Shown here one piece after another: positions 50,367 to 59,038 of a DNA stretch of 64,000 nt (the stretch's first letter is position 1; each line of letters begins with the position of its first letter). The stretch comes from DSOI01 sp041394885 (lineage in GTDB: Bacteria > Acidobacteriota > Terriglobia > Bryobacterales > Bryobacteraceae): contig JAWKHI010000002.1 in NCBI GenBank assembly GCA_041394885.1, positions 1 through 64,000 of the forward strand, given 5' to 3'. The notes under the pieces are model-generated. The model saw nothing but the letters and a program-made list of their open reading frames with translations, was not told the DNA's origin and ran no database searches. A program made the position numbers and the translations under genes.

Positions 50367-50846
50367 TTGAAAGGCAACGACAAAGTTATCGCGTACCTGA
50401 ACGAGGTGCTGAAGGGCGAGTTGACCGCCATCAACCAGTACTTCCTTCACGCCGAAATGTTGAACAACTGGGGTTATCAGAAGCTCTACGCTTACACCCG
50501 CAAGGAATCGATCGAGGAGATGCACCACGCCGAAGAGCTGATGGAACGCATCCTCTACCTCGATGGGGACCCCAATATGACGGAGATGTTTCCGCTCCGC
50601 ATCGGGCGCACGCCCAAAGAGCAATTTGAAAACGATCTCAAGCTCGAGCTCGATGCCATCCCCCGCCTGAACGATGCGATCAAGGTGGCCACCGAAGCCG
50701 GCGACAACGGATCCCGCGACCTTTTCGAGCGAATTCTCGTCGACGAAGAAGAGCACGTCGATTGGCTCGAAGCCCAGCTTCACATGATCAAGGAAGTGGG
50801 CATCGAAAATTATCTCGCCACCCAAATTCAAGCCGACCCGAAATAG
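50367..50846 (+). CDS. bfr: Bacterioferritin
   Basis: 159 aa from TTG 50367 with GGGAGG 6 bases upstream. Four-helix ferritin fold with ferroxidase ligands in GELTAINQYFLHAEM (Glu, His), EMHHAEELMERIL (Glu, His) and ILVDEEEHVDWLEAQL (Glu, Glu, His). A Met in the EEMHHAEE segment is at the position of the haem-binding Met52 of E. coli Bfr. Stores iron and consumes peroxide. It stands 4 bases upstream of the PIG-L gene and is divergent from the DUF1592 gene. Confidence 0.93.
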   Translation: MKGNDKVIAYLNEVLKGELTAINQYFLHAEMLNNWGYQKLYAYTRKESIEEMHHAEELMERILYLDGDPNMTEMFPLRIGRTPKEQFENDLKLELDAIPRLNDAIKVATEAGDNGSRDLFERILVDEEEHVDWLEAQLHMIKEVGIENYLATQIQADPK

Positions 50847-50850
50847 AACC

Positions 50851-53355
50851 ATGCACCGGCTCATCGCTTTCGCGCTGCTCGCCATCGTGGCGATCCCCTC
50901 CACCCAGGCAGCTCCCGGCGATTCCCTCGATCTCCGGAAACGCATCGAGCGGCTTGGCCGCATGGGCAGCGTGATGATGATCGCCGCTCATCCCGACGAC
51001 GAAAATACGGCCGTCCTCGCTTATTTCGCCCAGGGCCGCAAGTTCCGCACGGCTTATCTCTCGCTCACCCGCGGTGAGGGCGGCCAGAATCTCATCGGCG
51101 CGGAGCAGGGCGCCCAGATGGGCCTCATCCGCACCCAGGAACTGCTGGCCGCACGCCGCATCGACGGCGCCCGGCAGTTCTTCAGCCGCGCCATCGATTT
51201 CGGATTCTCCAAGACGGCCGAAGAGACACTCGCCAAATGGGGCCGCGATGAGATTCTCGGCGACGCGGTTCTGGCCATACGCCGCTTCCGTCCCGACATC
51301 GTCCTGCTTCGCTTCTCAGGCACCCCGCGCGACGGCCACGGTCATCACCAGAGTTCCGCCATCCTCGGCAAGGAAGCCTTCGCCGCTGCCGCGGACCCCA
51401 ATCGTTTTCCCGAACACGCCAAGGCCGGCCTCGCGCCCTGGAAGGCCCGCCGCCTCTACTGGAATGTCTTCTCCTTCAATCGCGCCATGGAACAACAGGC
51501 CGCCTCGATGAAGGGCAATCTCCAGATCGACGTCGGAGAATTCGATCCCACACTGGGCATGTCCTACGGCGAAATCGCCGGACTCAGCCGCAGCCAGCAT
51601 CGCAGTCAGGGCATGGGCGCTCCGCAGCGTAAGGGTCCGCAGTTGAACTACCTCAATCCGCTGGCCGGAGACCCCGCGGTCAACGATCCCTTCGATGGCA
51701 TCGATACCACCTGGAACCGCGTCCCCGGCGGCGCGGCCGTCAGCCCCGTGCTCGAACGCGCCCTGCGCGAGTTCCGCCTCGACAATCCTGCCGCCTGCCT
51801 GCCTGCTTTGGTGGAGGCGCGGCGGCTCATCGCCGCCATCGACGATCCGCTCGCCCGCGAGAAACTCTCCGATCTCGATGAACTCATCGCCGATAGCGCC
51901 GGCGTCTGGCTCGACGCTTCCGCCGAACGCCCCGTCACTTCCCCCGGCGCCACGTTGGGCATCCGCTTCACCGCCATCAACCGGTCCCATGCCGCTGTTT
52001 CGCTCAAGGCCGTCACCGTCGATGACGTCGCCGCCTCCCAAGCCAATCTCGGCCCGCTCGAATTCAACAAACCCAATACATGGACCGACAAAGCGGCCAT
52101 CCCATCCGGCGCGGCGTATACCCAACCCTACTGGCTCCGCGAGCCGCCGTCGGAAACACGCTACCGCATCGCCGATCCATCTCTGATTGGGCTTCCGGAA
52201 ACCGCCGCCGCCCTCATGGCGCGATTCAGACTCGAGATCGCCGGCGAGCCGATCGAGCTTACGCGCGCGGTGCAGCACCGCTATGTCGATCGCGAGCGTG
52301 GGGAGTTGATCCGGCCCTTGGAGATTGCCCCGTCCGTGGCCGTCGCCTTCGCCGGGTCCACCATGTTGTTCCCCTCGGTTGCCGCGAGAAAGGTCGAAGT
52401 CGAACTGCGCGCTAACGGCGCCGGTCAGTCTGGCGACATCGCCCTACACGCGCCGGCCGGCTGGAAGATCGAGCCGGCGTCCCAGGCTTTTCGAATCGCC
52501 TCCGCGGGAGAAATGGCTACCGTGGCATTCATGGTCACGCCGCCAGTTGCTGCAACCCGTGCCCAACTCGAGGCGGTGGCGCGCGTGGCCGGACGCGAGA
52601 TTCGTCACGGCATGCACACCATCGAGTACGATCACATTCCCCCGCAGACCATCTACCCGCTCGCCGCCGTGCCGATCGTTCGCGCCGACGCCAAAGTCCT
52701 CTCGCACCGCATCGGCTACGTGATGGGCGCCGGTGACGAGGTTCCCCAGGCGCTGCGCCAGCTGGGCGTCGAGGTGGTGATCCTGTCCGCCGACGATCTC
52801 GCCCGGGCGGACCTGTCTCATTACGACGCGATCGTCACCGGCGTCCGCGCCTACAACGTGCGTGACGATCTGCGCGCCAATCAGCAGCGGCTGCTCGACT
52901 ATGCCTCCGGCGGCGGCACCCTCATCGTCCAGTACAACGTGGCCGAGGGCGGCGGACCCTTCGGCGGCGGCGATCCTACGCGCCTGGCCAAGATCGGGCC
53001 CTATCCCCTCAAAGTGAGCCGCGATCGTGTCACCGTGGAGGACGCCCCTCTCAAACCCGTCTCGATGGATCATCCGCTGCTCATGGCGCCCAACCGCATC
53101 ACGGACGCCGACTACGCGGGTTGGGTCCAGGAACGTGGCCTCTATTTCGCTTCGGAGTTCGACGAGCACTATCAGCCCGTTTGGGAATCGAATGACCCTG
53201 GTGAAAAGCCGTCTCGCGGCGGCACCCTCTACACACGCTACGGCAAGGGCGTCTACATCTTCACTCCCATGGCCTGGTTCCGCCAACTGCCAGCCGGAGT
53301 GCCCGGGGCATATCGTATCTTCGCCAACTTCCTCAGTGCCGGCAAGATGAAATGA
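50851..53355 (+). CDS. Secreted PIG-L (LmbE-like) deacetylase with C-terminal extension
   Basis: 834 aa. Signal peptide about 1-20. The PIG-L domain (about 30-300) has the metal motif AAHPDDENTAVL, then TRGEGGQN, and the later GHGHHQSS with the third ligand. Middle beta-sandwich domains (about 350-590) are NEW3/NPCBM-like, and the C-terminal GATase-like domain (about 600-830) contains YDAIVTGVRAYNVRDDLR and GGTLIVQYNV. Deacetylates N-acetyl sugars or related amides outside the cytoplasm. The stop overlaps a 44-aa membrane gene and the symporter follows: a deacetylase-plus-importer operon. Confidence 0.9.
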   Translation: MHRLIAFALLAIVAIPSTQAAPGDSLDLRKRIERLGRMGSVMMIAAHPDDENTAVLAYFAQGRKFRTAYLSLTRGEGGQNLIGAEQGAQMGLIRTQELLAARRIDGARQFFSRAIDFGFSKTAEETLAKWGRDEILGDAVLAIRRFRPDIVLLRFSGTPRDGHGHHQSSAILGKEAFAAAADPNRFPEHAKAGLAPWKARRLYWNVFSFNRAMEQQAASMKGNLQIDVGEFDPTLGMSYGEIAGLSRSQHRSQGMGAPQRKGPQLNYLNPLAGDPAVNDPFDGIDTTWNRVPGGAAVSPVLERALREFRLDNPAACLPALVEARRLIAAIDDPLAREKLSDLDELIADSAGVWLDASAERPVTSPGATLGIRFTAINRSHAAVSLKAVTVDDVAASQANLGPLEFNKPNTWTDKAAIPSGAAYTQPYWLREPPSETRYRIADPSLIGLPETAAALMARFRLEIAGEPIELTRAVQHRYVDRERGELIRPLEIAPSVAVAFAGSTMLFPSVAARKVEVELRANGAGQSGDIALHAPAGWKIEPASQAFRIASAGEMATVAFMVTPPVAATRAQLEAVARVAGREIRHGMHTIEYDHIPPQTIYPLAAVPIVRADAKVLSHRIGYVMGAGDEVPQALRQLGVEVVILSADDLARADLSHYDAIVTGVRAYNVRDDLRANQQRLLDYASGGGTLIVQYNVAEGGGPFGGGDPTRLAKIGPYPLKVSRDRVTVEDAPLKPVSMDHPLLMAPNRITDADYAGWVQERGLYFASEFDEHYQPVWESNDPGEKPSRGGTLYTRYGKGVYIFTPMAWFRQLPAGVPGAYRIFANFLSAGKMK

Positions 53356-53486
53356 ACGGCCGCCGCGCCGATGACGATCCGCCTCCGGTGCTAAAGACCT
53401 GGAACCGCGTTTACGCCGCGGTTGCGCTCTATCTTGCCGCCCTGATCACCGCCCTCTATCTCTTCACTCGGACGTTCGCTCCATGA
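53352..53486 (+). CDS. 44-aa single-pass membrane protein between PIG-L and SSS genes
   Basis: 44 aa. The start overlaps the PIG-L stop (ATGA at 53352-53355), and its stop overlaps the symporter ATG (ATGA at 53483-53486). The N-terminus is charged and Pro-containing (MNGRRADDDPPPVLKTWNR). One hydrophobic helix follows (VYAAVALYLAALITALYLF), then TRTFAP. The double coupling makes it a real gene. It is like the small helper subunits next to some SSS symporters (e.g. DUF997/DUF4212-type), but I cannot name the family. Confidence 0.75.
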   Translation: MNGRRADDDPPPVLKTWNRVYAAVALYLAALITALYLFTRTFAP

Positions 53487-55120
53487 GAACGCTCGATTGG
53501 GCGGTGCTCGTCTTCTCCCTGATCTTCATCGTCTCCTACGGCATCTGGCGTTCCCGCCGCACCTCCACCACACGCGAGTACCTGCTGGCCGGTAAGAGCA
53601 TGCCCTGGTACGCCATGGCGCTCTCGATCATGGCCACCCAGGCCAGCGCGATCACCTTCATTTCCACCACCGGCCAAGCGTATGTCGACGGCATGCGCTT
53701 CGTGCAGTTCTACTTCGGGCTGCCCCTGGCCATGATCGTGGTTTCCGCCACCGCCGTCCCCATCTTCCATCGCGCCAACGTCTATACGGCCTACGAGTAC
53801 CTCGAGCAGCGCTTCGACGCCAAGACCCGCGCCCTCGTCAGCGCCATTTTTCTCATCCAGCGCGGCCTCGCCGTCGGCGTCGCCCTCTATGCCCCCGCGC
53901 TCGTGCTCACCGTCATCCTCGGCTGGCCGGACCAATGGACCACTTCCATCATGGGCGTCGTCGTCGTCGCCTACACCACCTTCGGCGGCATCAAGGCCGT
54001 CACCTGGACCGACTTTCAGCAGATGCTCATCATGTTCGCCGGGCTGATCATCTCCCTCGCCATGGCCATCCACCTACTGCCTGGCGACGTGGGCCTGTTC
54101 GATGCGCTGCGCCTGGCCGGCGCTTCCGGCAAACTGAACGCCGTCGTTACCAGCTTCGATTGGAACGACCGCTACAACATCTGGAACGGGCTCCTCGGCG
54201 GCATGTTCCTTGCCCTTGCCTACTTCGGGTGCGACCAGTCTCAGGTGCAGCGCTACCTCACCGGACGCTCCATCGCGCAAAGCCGCATCAGTCTGCTGTT
54301 CAACGCCATCGCCAAAATTCCGATGCAGTTCTTCATCCTCCTGATCGGCGCGCTGGTGTTCGTGTTCTACGTCTTTGAAAAACCACCCGTCACGTTCCAT
54401 CCGGCCGAGATGGCGCGCATCGAGCAACAGCCCACCTACCGCGAAGCCGCCCGCGGTTTCGACGCTGCCTTTGAAACCCGCCGCCGCGCTGCACGCGCCT
54501 ACCTCGATGGCTCGGCCGGCGTCGCGGAGTGGCGCGCCGCGCTCGACGGCTTCGAGAAATCGCGCGAACGCACTCGCGCCATCGCGCCGGGAGAAGCCAA
54601 CGACACCAACTATGTCTTCCTGGCTTTTGTCACCGGCTATCTGCCCGTTGGCGTCGTGGGGCTCATCCTTGCCGCGATTCTCGCCGCCGCCATGTCCACC
54701 ATCTCCGCCGAGGTCAACTCCCTCGCCACCGTGTCGGTGATCGACATCTATCAGCGCTTCCTGCGCCAGAGCGCATCGGACCTCCCTTACCTCAATGCCT
54801 CCCGCATCGCGACGCTCCTGTGGGGCATTTACGCCGTGATGACCGCGCGCTACGCCGCCGGCCTCGGTTCCCTCATCGAAGCCGTCAACATGCTCGGCTC
54901 CCTGTTCTACGGCGGGCTCCTGGGCGTGTTCGTCCTCGCCTTCGGCTTCCCGCGCGTCGGCGGAACCGCTGCTTTCATCGGCGTCCTCGCCGGGGAAGCC
55001 GCAATCTTCGGCGCACGATTCTTCACCGGCATTTCCTTCCTCTGGTTCAATGTCATCGGCTGCGTGGTCGTCGTCGTCACCGCGCTGGCGCTCAGCCGCC
55101 GCCCAAGCGCCTCCTCCTGA
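53483..55120 (+). CDS. Sodium:solute symporter (SSS/SLC5 family)
   Basis: 545 aa with 13-14 predicted helices. Family signatures: TREYLLAGKSMPWYAMALSI (helix 2 start with the SSF pattern), QASAITFISTTGQAY, the AYFGCDQSQVQRYLTGRS loop, and AAAMSTISAEVNSLATV (Na+ site region). An insertion of about 100 hydrophilic residues (about 300-375) lies between two helices. Carries a sugar or other small solute with Na+. It is the last gene of the PIG-L-microprotein-SSS unit, so it likely imports the deacetylated product or a related compound. Confidence 0.9.
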   Translation: MRTLDWAVLVFSLIFIVSYGIWRSRRTSTTREYLLAGKSMPWYAMALSIMATQASAITFISTTGQAYVDGMRFVQFYFGLPLAMIVVSATAVPIFHRANVYTAYEYLEQRFDAKTRALVSAIFLIQRGLAVGVALYAPALVLTVILGWPDQWTTSIMGVVVVAYTTFGGIKAVTWTDFQQMLIMFAGLIISLAMAIHLLPGDVGLFDALRLAGASGKLNAVVTSFDWNDRYNIWNGLLGGMFLALAYFGCDQSQVQRYLTGRSIAQSRISLLFNAIAKIPMQFFILLIGALVFVFYVFEKPPVTFHPAEMARIEQQPTYREAARGFDAAFETRRRAARAYLDGSAGVAEWRAALDGFEKSRERTRAIAPGEANDTNYVFLAFVTGYLPVGVVGLILAAILAAAMSTISAEVNSLATVSVIDIYQRFLRQSASDLPYLNASRIATLLWGIYAVMTARYAAGLGSLIEAVNMLGSLFYGGLLGVFVLAFGFPRVGGTAAFIGVLAGEAAIFGARFFTGISFLWFNVIGCVVVVVTALALSRRPSASS

Positions 55121-55138
55121 TTCCCATTCATACCGCGC

Positions 55139-55996
55139 ATGTCTCCGGAAACGCGTTCCCGACTTTATGTTCTGGCCGCGGCGCTCCTGTTTTCCACCGG
55201 CGGCGCCGCCATCAAGGCCACCAGTTTCACCGGCTGGCAGGTGGCCGGGTTCCGCTCCGGTTTCGCCGCGCTCACCATCGCGATGCTCCTGCCGCCCGCC
55301 CGCGCCAGTTGGACGCCTCGATTCGCCCTCATCGGCCTCATCTACACCGTGATGACGGTCAGCTTCTCGCTCGCGAACAAACTCACCACCGCCGCCAACG
55401 CGATATTCCTCCAGGATTCGGCTCCCCTCTACCTCATCCTCCTCGGACCCCTGCTGCTCAAGGAAGCCGTCCGCCGCTCCGACGTCGTCTTCCTGATCGT
55501 GATGGCCGGCGGCGCGTCTTTGTTTTTCCTCGGGGAACAATCAGCGTCCGCCACTGCCCCCAATCCATCGCTCGGGAACATGGTGGCCGTCATCAGTTCC
55601 GTCTCCTGGGCGATGGTGATCGGCATCCTCCGCTGGATGGAGCGGCAAGGCGCGGGCGGTGAGCCGGGGATGGCCGTGGTGATGTCCGGCAACGCGACTT
55701 CGTTTCTGCTGTGTCTCGGGCTCGCACTCCCCGTTTCAGGTGCGTCGTGGACGGACTGGGCCACCATCGTCTACCTCGGCTGCATCCAGATCGCGATGGG
55801 CTACGTGCTGCTCACACGCGGTGTGCGCGGGATCTCCGCGCTGGAAGCGTCTCTGCTCATGGTGGCCGAGCCCACCTTCAGCCCCATCTGGGCATGGCTG
55901 CTCCATGGCGAACGTCCTTCGGGCCTCGCCTTGGCGGGCGGCGTCCTCATCATCGGCTCCACCATTGCCCGCGTGGCGTGGCAGGCGCGAAAATAG
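55139..55996 (+). CDS. EamA/DMT-family transporter
   Basis: 285 aa with ten predicted helices in two EamA repeats. Motifs: LLFSTGGAAIKATSFTGWQV in the first repeat (helix 1-2), ILLGPLLLKEAV, and LLMVAEPTFSPIWAWLLHGE in the second, where the conserved Pro-x-W/E region sits. Moves small metabolites; substrate unknown. It follows the symporter by 18 bases and is probably co-transcribed. Confidence 0.88.
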   Translation: MSPETRSRLYVLAAALLFSTGGAAIKATSFTGWQVAGFRSGFAALTIAMLLPPARASWTPRFALIGLIYTVMTVSFSLANKLTTAANAIFLQDSAPLYLILLGPLLLKEAVRRSDVVFLIVMAGGASLFFLGEQSASATAPNPSLGNMVAVISSVSWAMVIGILRWMERQGAGGEPGMAVVMSGNATSFLLCLGLALPVSGASWTDWATIVYLGCIQIAMGYVLLTRGVRGISALEASLLMVAEPTFSPIWAWLLHGERPSGLALAGGVLIIGSTIARVAWQARK

Positions 55997-56000
55997 ACGG

Positions 56001-56513
56001 ATGCCCTCCCAACCCCAACCCGGCGAATGCGCCCCGTATTATTTCACCTATATCGATCAGGTTCCCGGCGGTGACGTCATCGCCACGCTCGAGCGGCAAC
56101 TCACCGAACTGGAAGCCTGGTGCGCTTCCATTTCCGAGGAACGGTCCCTCCACCGCTATGAGCCCGGCAAGTGGAGCATCCGCGAAGTCCTCAACCACAT
56201 CAACGATACCGAACGCGTCTTCGTTTTCCGTGCCTTGTGGTTCGCGCGCGGTTTCCCATCGGCTCTGCCCGCTTTCGAACAGAACTCCGCGGTCGAAGCC
56301 GCGTCGGCCGATTCGATCGCCTGGGCCAGTCATGTCGCCGAGTGGCGGGCCGTGCGCCAGGCTTCGATCGAGTTCTTTCGCAGTCTTCCCGAACACGCGT
56401 GGACCGCGACCGGCATCGCCAGCGAGAATCCTTTCACCGTCAATTCGCTCGCCTACATCGTCGCCGGACACTCGGCGCACCACCTGGCGATCCTTCGGGA
56501 GCGCTATGCGTGA
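56001..56513 (+). CDS. DinB-superfamily protein (putative metal-dependent transferase/hydrolase)
   Basis: 170 aa from ATG 56001, 4 bases after the EamA stop. DinB four-helix bundle: the first metal His is in WSIREVLNHINDTERVFVFR (His near residue 60), the second and third in YIVAGHSAHHLAILRE near the C-terminus. This H...HxxxH triad is the DinB/YfiT signature. Substrates of such proteins are often thiols, such as bacillithiol-like ones; none can be assigned here. The neighbour on the 3' side is convergent. Confidence 0.85.
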   Translation: MPSQPQPGECAPYYFTYIDQVPGGDVIATLERQLTELEAWCASISEERSLHRYEPGKWSIREVLNHINDTERVFVFRALWFARGFPSALPAFEQNSAVEAASADSIAWASHVAEWRAVRQASIEFFRSLPEHAWTATGIASENPFTVNSLAYIVAGHSAHHLAILRERYA

Positions 56514-56522
56514 CCCGGCCGG

Positions 56523-57275
56523 CTACTTCACCGCCACGATCGACACTTCCTCCAGCTTCGGGTAGTGTCCGCTTGCGGTCCGCTGCCGCACCACCGGCGC
56601 CAATGGCGAAATCGTCGTTCGCGTCGGTGGAGCCTCTTTCGGAAAATACTTGCCGTACACCGCGTTCATCTTGCTGAACTCATCCAGATCGTCCACGTAG
56701 ACGTTCGCCGCTACCGTCCTCGAGAAGTCCAGCCCCGCCTCCTCCAGCCCATCCAGCAGATTCCGCATCGACTGGCGAACCTGATCCTCAACGTTATCCG
56801 CGTAGATCCCCCCGTTCGGTCCCGGGATGAAGCCCGACTTCGCCGAGCAGTACAGCGTATCGCCGCCCCACACACAAGGGCTCGCCGTCGGGCTCGGCGG
56901 CATGTTCTTCGGACGCACCGCTTTCCGCTTGGTCAGATCCTTCACCGCCACCCCGGTGAACTCGATGTTGGCCCCATGCGCCAGGAAATGAACGCCGATG
57001 GTGGCCCGCGCCGGTGTATTGCCGAACTCGAATCGCTTCGCGTATTCCTGGTTCATCACGTTCATCGGGATGTTCCGTGTGAGATACGGATTCACGAACA
57101 CCATGTGGCGGAAGTCCATGCCGGCCGCTTTCAGGATCGCGCCGATCCTGTCCAGCGCCATGTTCACCTGGGTCGCCGGGTCGGCCGGAATCTTTCCCGA
57201 CGCCGGGTCCCACCCGAGCATTCCCGATACGTACAGCCGCTCGTTGTTCACCAGCACACCCGGCGCGATGTTCAT
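56523..57275 (-). CDS. Tandem RidA-domain protein, likely the 3' part of a frameshifted three-domain RidA gene
   Basis: 250 aa from ATG 57275. Two YjgF/YER057c/UK114 (RidA) domains: about 1-115 (NNERLYVSGMLGWDP, then NTPARATIGVHFLAHGANIEF) and about 128-245 (GDTLYCSAKSGFIPGP, then APPTRTTISPLA). RidA proteins hydrolyse 2-aminoacrylate-type imines. The frame is open upstream of the ATG and reads KTITPPGTPKT, which is the natural link after a RidA domain. One more A in the A-run at 57307-57310 would join it to the upstream RidA gene. As it stands it begins in an ATGA overlap. Confidence 0.85.
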   Translation of the reverse strand: MNIAPGVLVNNERLYVSGMLGWDPASGKIPADPATQVNMALDRIGAILKAAGMDFRHMVFVNPYLTRNIPMNVMNQEYAKRFEFGNTPARATIGVHFLAHGANIEFTGVAVKDLTKRKAVRPKNMPPSPTASPCVWGGDTLYCSAKSGFIPGPNGGIYADNVEDQVRQSMRNLLDGLEEAGLDFSRTVAANVYVDDLDEFSKMNAVYGKYFPKEAPPTRTTISPLAPVVRQRTASGHYPKLEEVSIVAVK

Positions 57276-57742
57276 CGTCTTCGGCGTTCCCGGCGGCGTG
57301 ATGGTCTTTTCTTCGCCAGATCGCGCACCGCCACGGCGTTGATCTCCGCGGTGGTGCCGGTGGGCATCTTGTACACCCCGAGCATGGCGCGCGCGGGCGG
57401 GTTTTTGGGAAAGACCTCGTTCCAGACGCGGTTCAGCGCCTGGTAACTGACTGACTCATGCAGATACGCCTGCGTGTACACGATGTGCTCCATCGTCAGC
57501 CCCGCGCCCTTCACAATCGCCTCGATATTGCGGAACGTCTGCCGGACGCGGTCCTCCGGCGATGGGGCAAAGTTCCCGTTGGCATCCCGCGCACCCTGCC
57601 CGGAGATATACAGGTAGTCACCCGCCAGAATCCCCGGGCTGTAAGGACCCACCGGCTTCGCCCCCGCCTCCGGGAACACCGCCTTGCGCTCGGCGCCCTG
57701 CAGGAGCGCCGCTCCCATCGTCAACAAAACCATCCATTTCAT
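57272..57742 (-). CDS. Secreted RidA-domain protein, 5' part of a probable three-domain gene
   Basis: 156 aa from ATG 57742, which overlaps the cytochrome gene stop (ATGA). Signal peptide about 1-18 (KWMVLLTMGAALLQGAE), unusual because most RidA proteins are cytosolic. The RidA domain has GPYSPGILAGDYLYISGQGA at the start and NPPARAMLGVYKMPTGTTAE with the Arg that binds the carboxylate. The last residues (KKRPSRRRERRRR) are a basic out-of-frame-like tail, consistent with a -1 or single-base frameshift before them. Full protein would carry three RidA domains. Confidence 0.85.
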   Translation of the reverse strand: MKWMVLLTMGAALLQGAERKAVFPEAGAKPVGPYSPGILAGDYLYISGQGARDANGNFAPSPEDRVRQTFRNIEAIVKGAGLTMEHIVYTQAYLHESVSYQALNRVWNEVFPKNPPARAMLGVYKMPTGTTAEINAVAVRDLAKKRPSRRRERRRR

Positions 57743-58749
57743 TTCGCTTGCTTCTCCCGCAGCTTCATTTCTTCGGTAGCGTCCGGGTGGGTCACCACGG
57801 CCTGGTCCACCGGATTCGCCGTCTTCAAATAGGCGAAAATCGCCTTCAAATCCCCTTCTTCCATCCGCGAATACGCGAGCCACGGCATCACAGTGTTCAT
57901 GGCCGGTTCCACAACCGGAGACCCGTTGTCGGCATAGCCGCGGTACTGCGCGAACTTGTCGAGAAACTCCTGCTCGCTCCAACGTCCGATCCCGGTCTGC
58001 TCATGCGGTGAGATATTCGCGCTCACCACCCGCGTATTCAGTGCCAGCAGGAACTCCTGCCCGCCGCCATACAACCGCCCCACGTCGAATTCGCCCTTGT
58101 TGACCGGAGTGTGGCAGAATTCGCACCCAGCCGTCTTCACCAGGTACTTACCATAGGCCAGCGGATCTTCCCGGTTCGGCTCCGCCACCGAACCCACGGG
58201 TTTGGGCATCGACTTGATCATCAGATTCACCGGGAACCGGATCTCGGTGTGCGGCAGCCGGTTCCGGACCGGCGGTAACGACCGCAGGTACGCGACGATC
58301 GCCTGCACATCGGCGTCGCTCATCATGGCGTATTCCGTGTACGGCATTAGCGGAAACAAAACCCGGTCATCGTGCCCGATGCCCTCCCGAATCGCCCGGA
58401 TCAGGTGCCCATCGCTCCAGTTCCCGATACCCGTTTCCGCGTCCGGCGTCAGGTTCGCGGCCACCACGGTTCCAGGCAGTCCCATCTCCGCCGGCATCAC
58501 GCGGCCCTTGGCAAGGCCGCCTTCGATCGGCGGGTATCCAAACCGTGTCCCATCCACCTCGGAGTGGCAATCCACGCAGGCATGGCGCAAGAACAGATAC
58601 CGGCCCCGCTCCACGTGTTCCAGGCTCCGGTCCACAGTCAACCCAGCCGGCGGCGCGACAGCCACCGGACGCAGGTACAACGCGGCCAGGGCGCCGAACA
58701 CGAAGATGCCCGCCAGCCCCAGAACCACGATCAGAACGCGTTTCCACAT
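57739..58749 (-). CDS. Membrane-anchored dihaem cytochrome c
   Basis: 336 aa from ATG 58749. An N-terminal anchor helix (about 4-26, RVLIVVLGLAGIFVFGALAA) is followed by two class I cytochrome c domains, each with CxxCH: CVDCHS (about 60-65) and CEFCHT (about 215-220), with axial Met candidates (MPYTEYAMM; MPWLAYSRM). Such dihaem cytochromes act as electron carriers next to dehydrogenases. Its stop overlaps the RidA gene start, forming a cytochrome-RidA operon; RidA-type imine detoxification outside the cytoplasm may be linked to it, but this is inference. Confidence 0.9.
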   Translation of the reverse strand: MWKRVLIVVLGLAGIFVFGALAALYLRPVAVAPPAGLTVDRSLEHVERGRYLFLRHACVDCHSEVDGTRFGYPPIEGGLAKGRVMPAEMGLPGTVVAANLTPDAETGIGNWSDGHLIRAIREGIGHDDRVLFPLMPYTEYAMMSDADVQAIVAYLRSLPPVRNRLPHTEIRFPVNLMIKSMPKPVGSVAEPNREDPLAYGKYLVKTAGCEFCHTPVNKGEFDVGRLYGGGQEFLLALNTRVVSANISPHEQTGIGRWSEQEFLDKFAQYRGYADNGSPVVEPAMNTVMPWLAYSRMEEGDLKAIFAYLKTANPVDQAVVTHPDATEEMKLREKQAK

Positions 58750-59038
58750 CTTGCCTGAGCATACTATCCTCGTAGACCATGGGCAACATTTCCGGCGTCT
58801 TCTTCCACCGAAATCAATCACTTCCGTATCGGCAACGTCTGGCGTAGACCGCGGAATCCCACCGGATGGGCCGTCCCCGTAGTGCATCGCCGGACACTGC
58901 GTTCTTGGTATTCTGGCAAAAGACGCGAGCAGGACGCGTCCTGTCCGCGGAAAGGGCTGCGCCCCCTGCACTTTTCGAGGCTCCAGTTGCGAACCTCTTT
59001 CGCCTGTCATGCGGACCAGGCACACGAAGGAGGCCGTC

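Noticed and set aside
54074..55540. Minus-strand frame of 488 codons opposite the symporter and EamA genes
   Set aside because: Gly/Glu/Asp-rich mirror of membrane helices; no start signal or domain.
58930..58943. Palindrome CAGGACGCGTCCTG between the cytochrome and ankyrin genes
   Set aside because: Isolated and made mostly of GC; no second copy nearby and no clear promoter position, so not listed as a feature.
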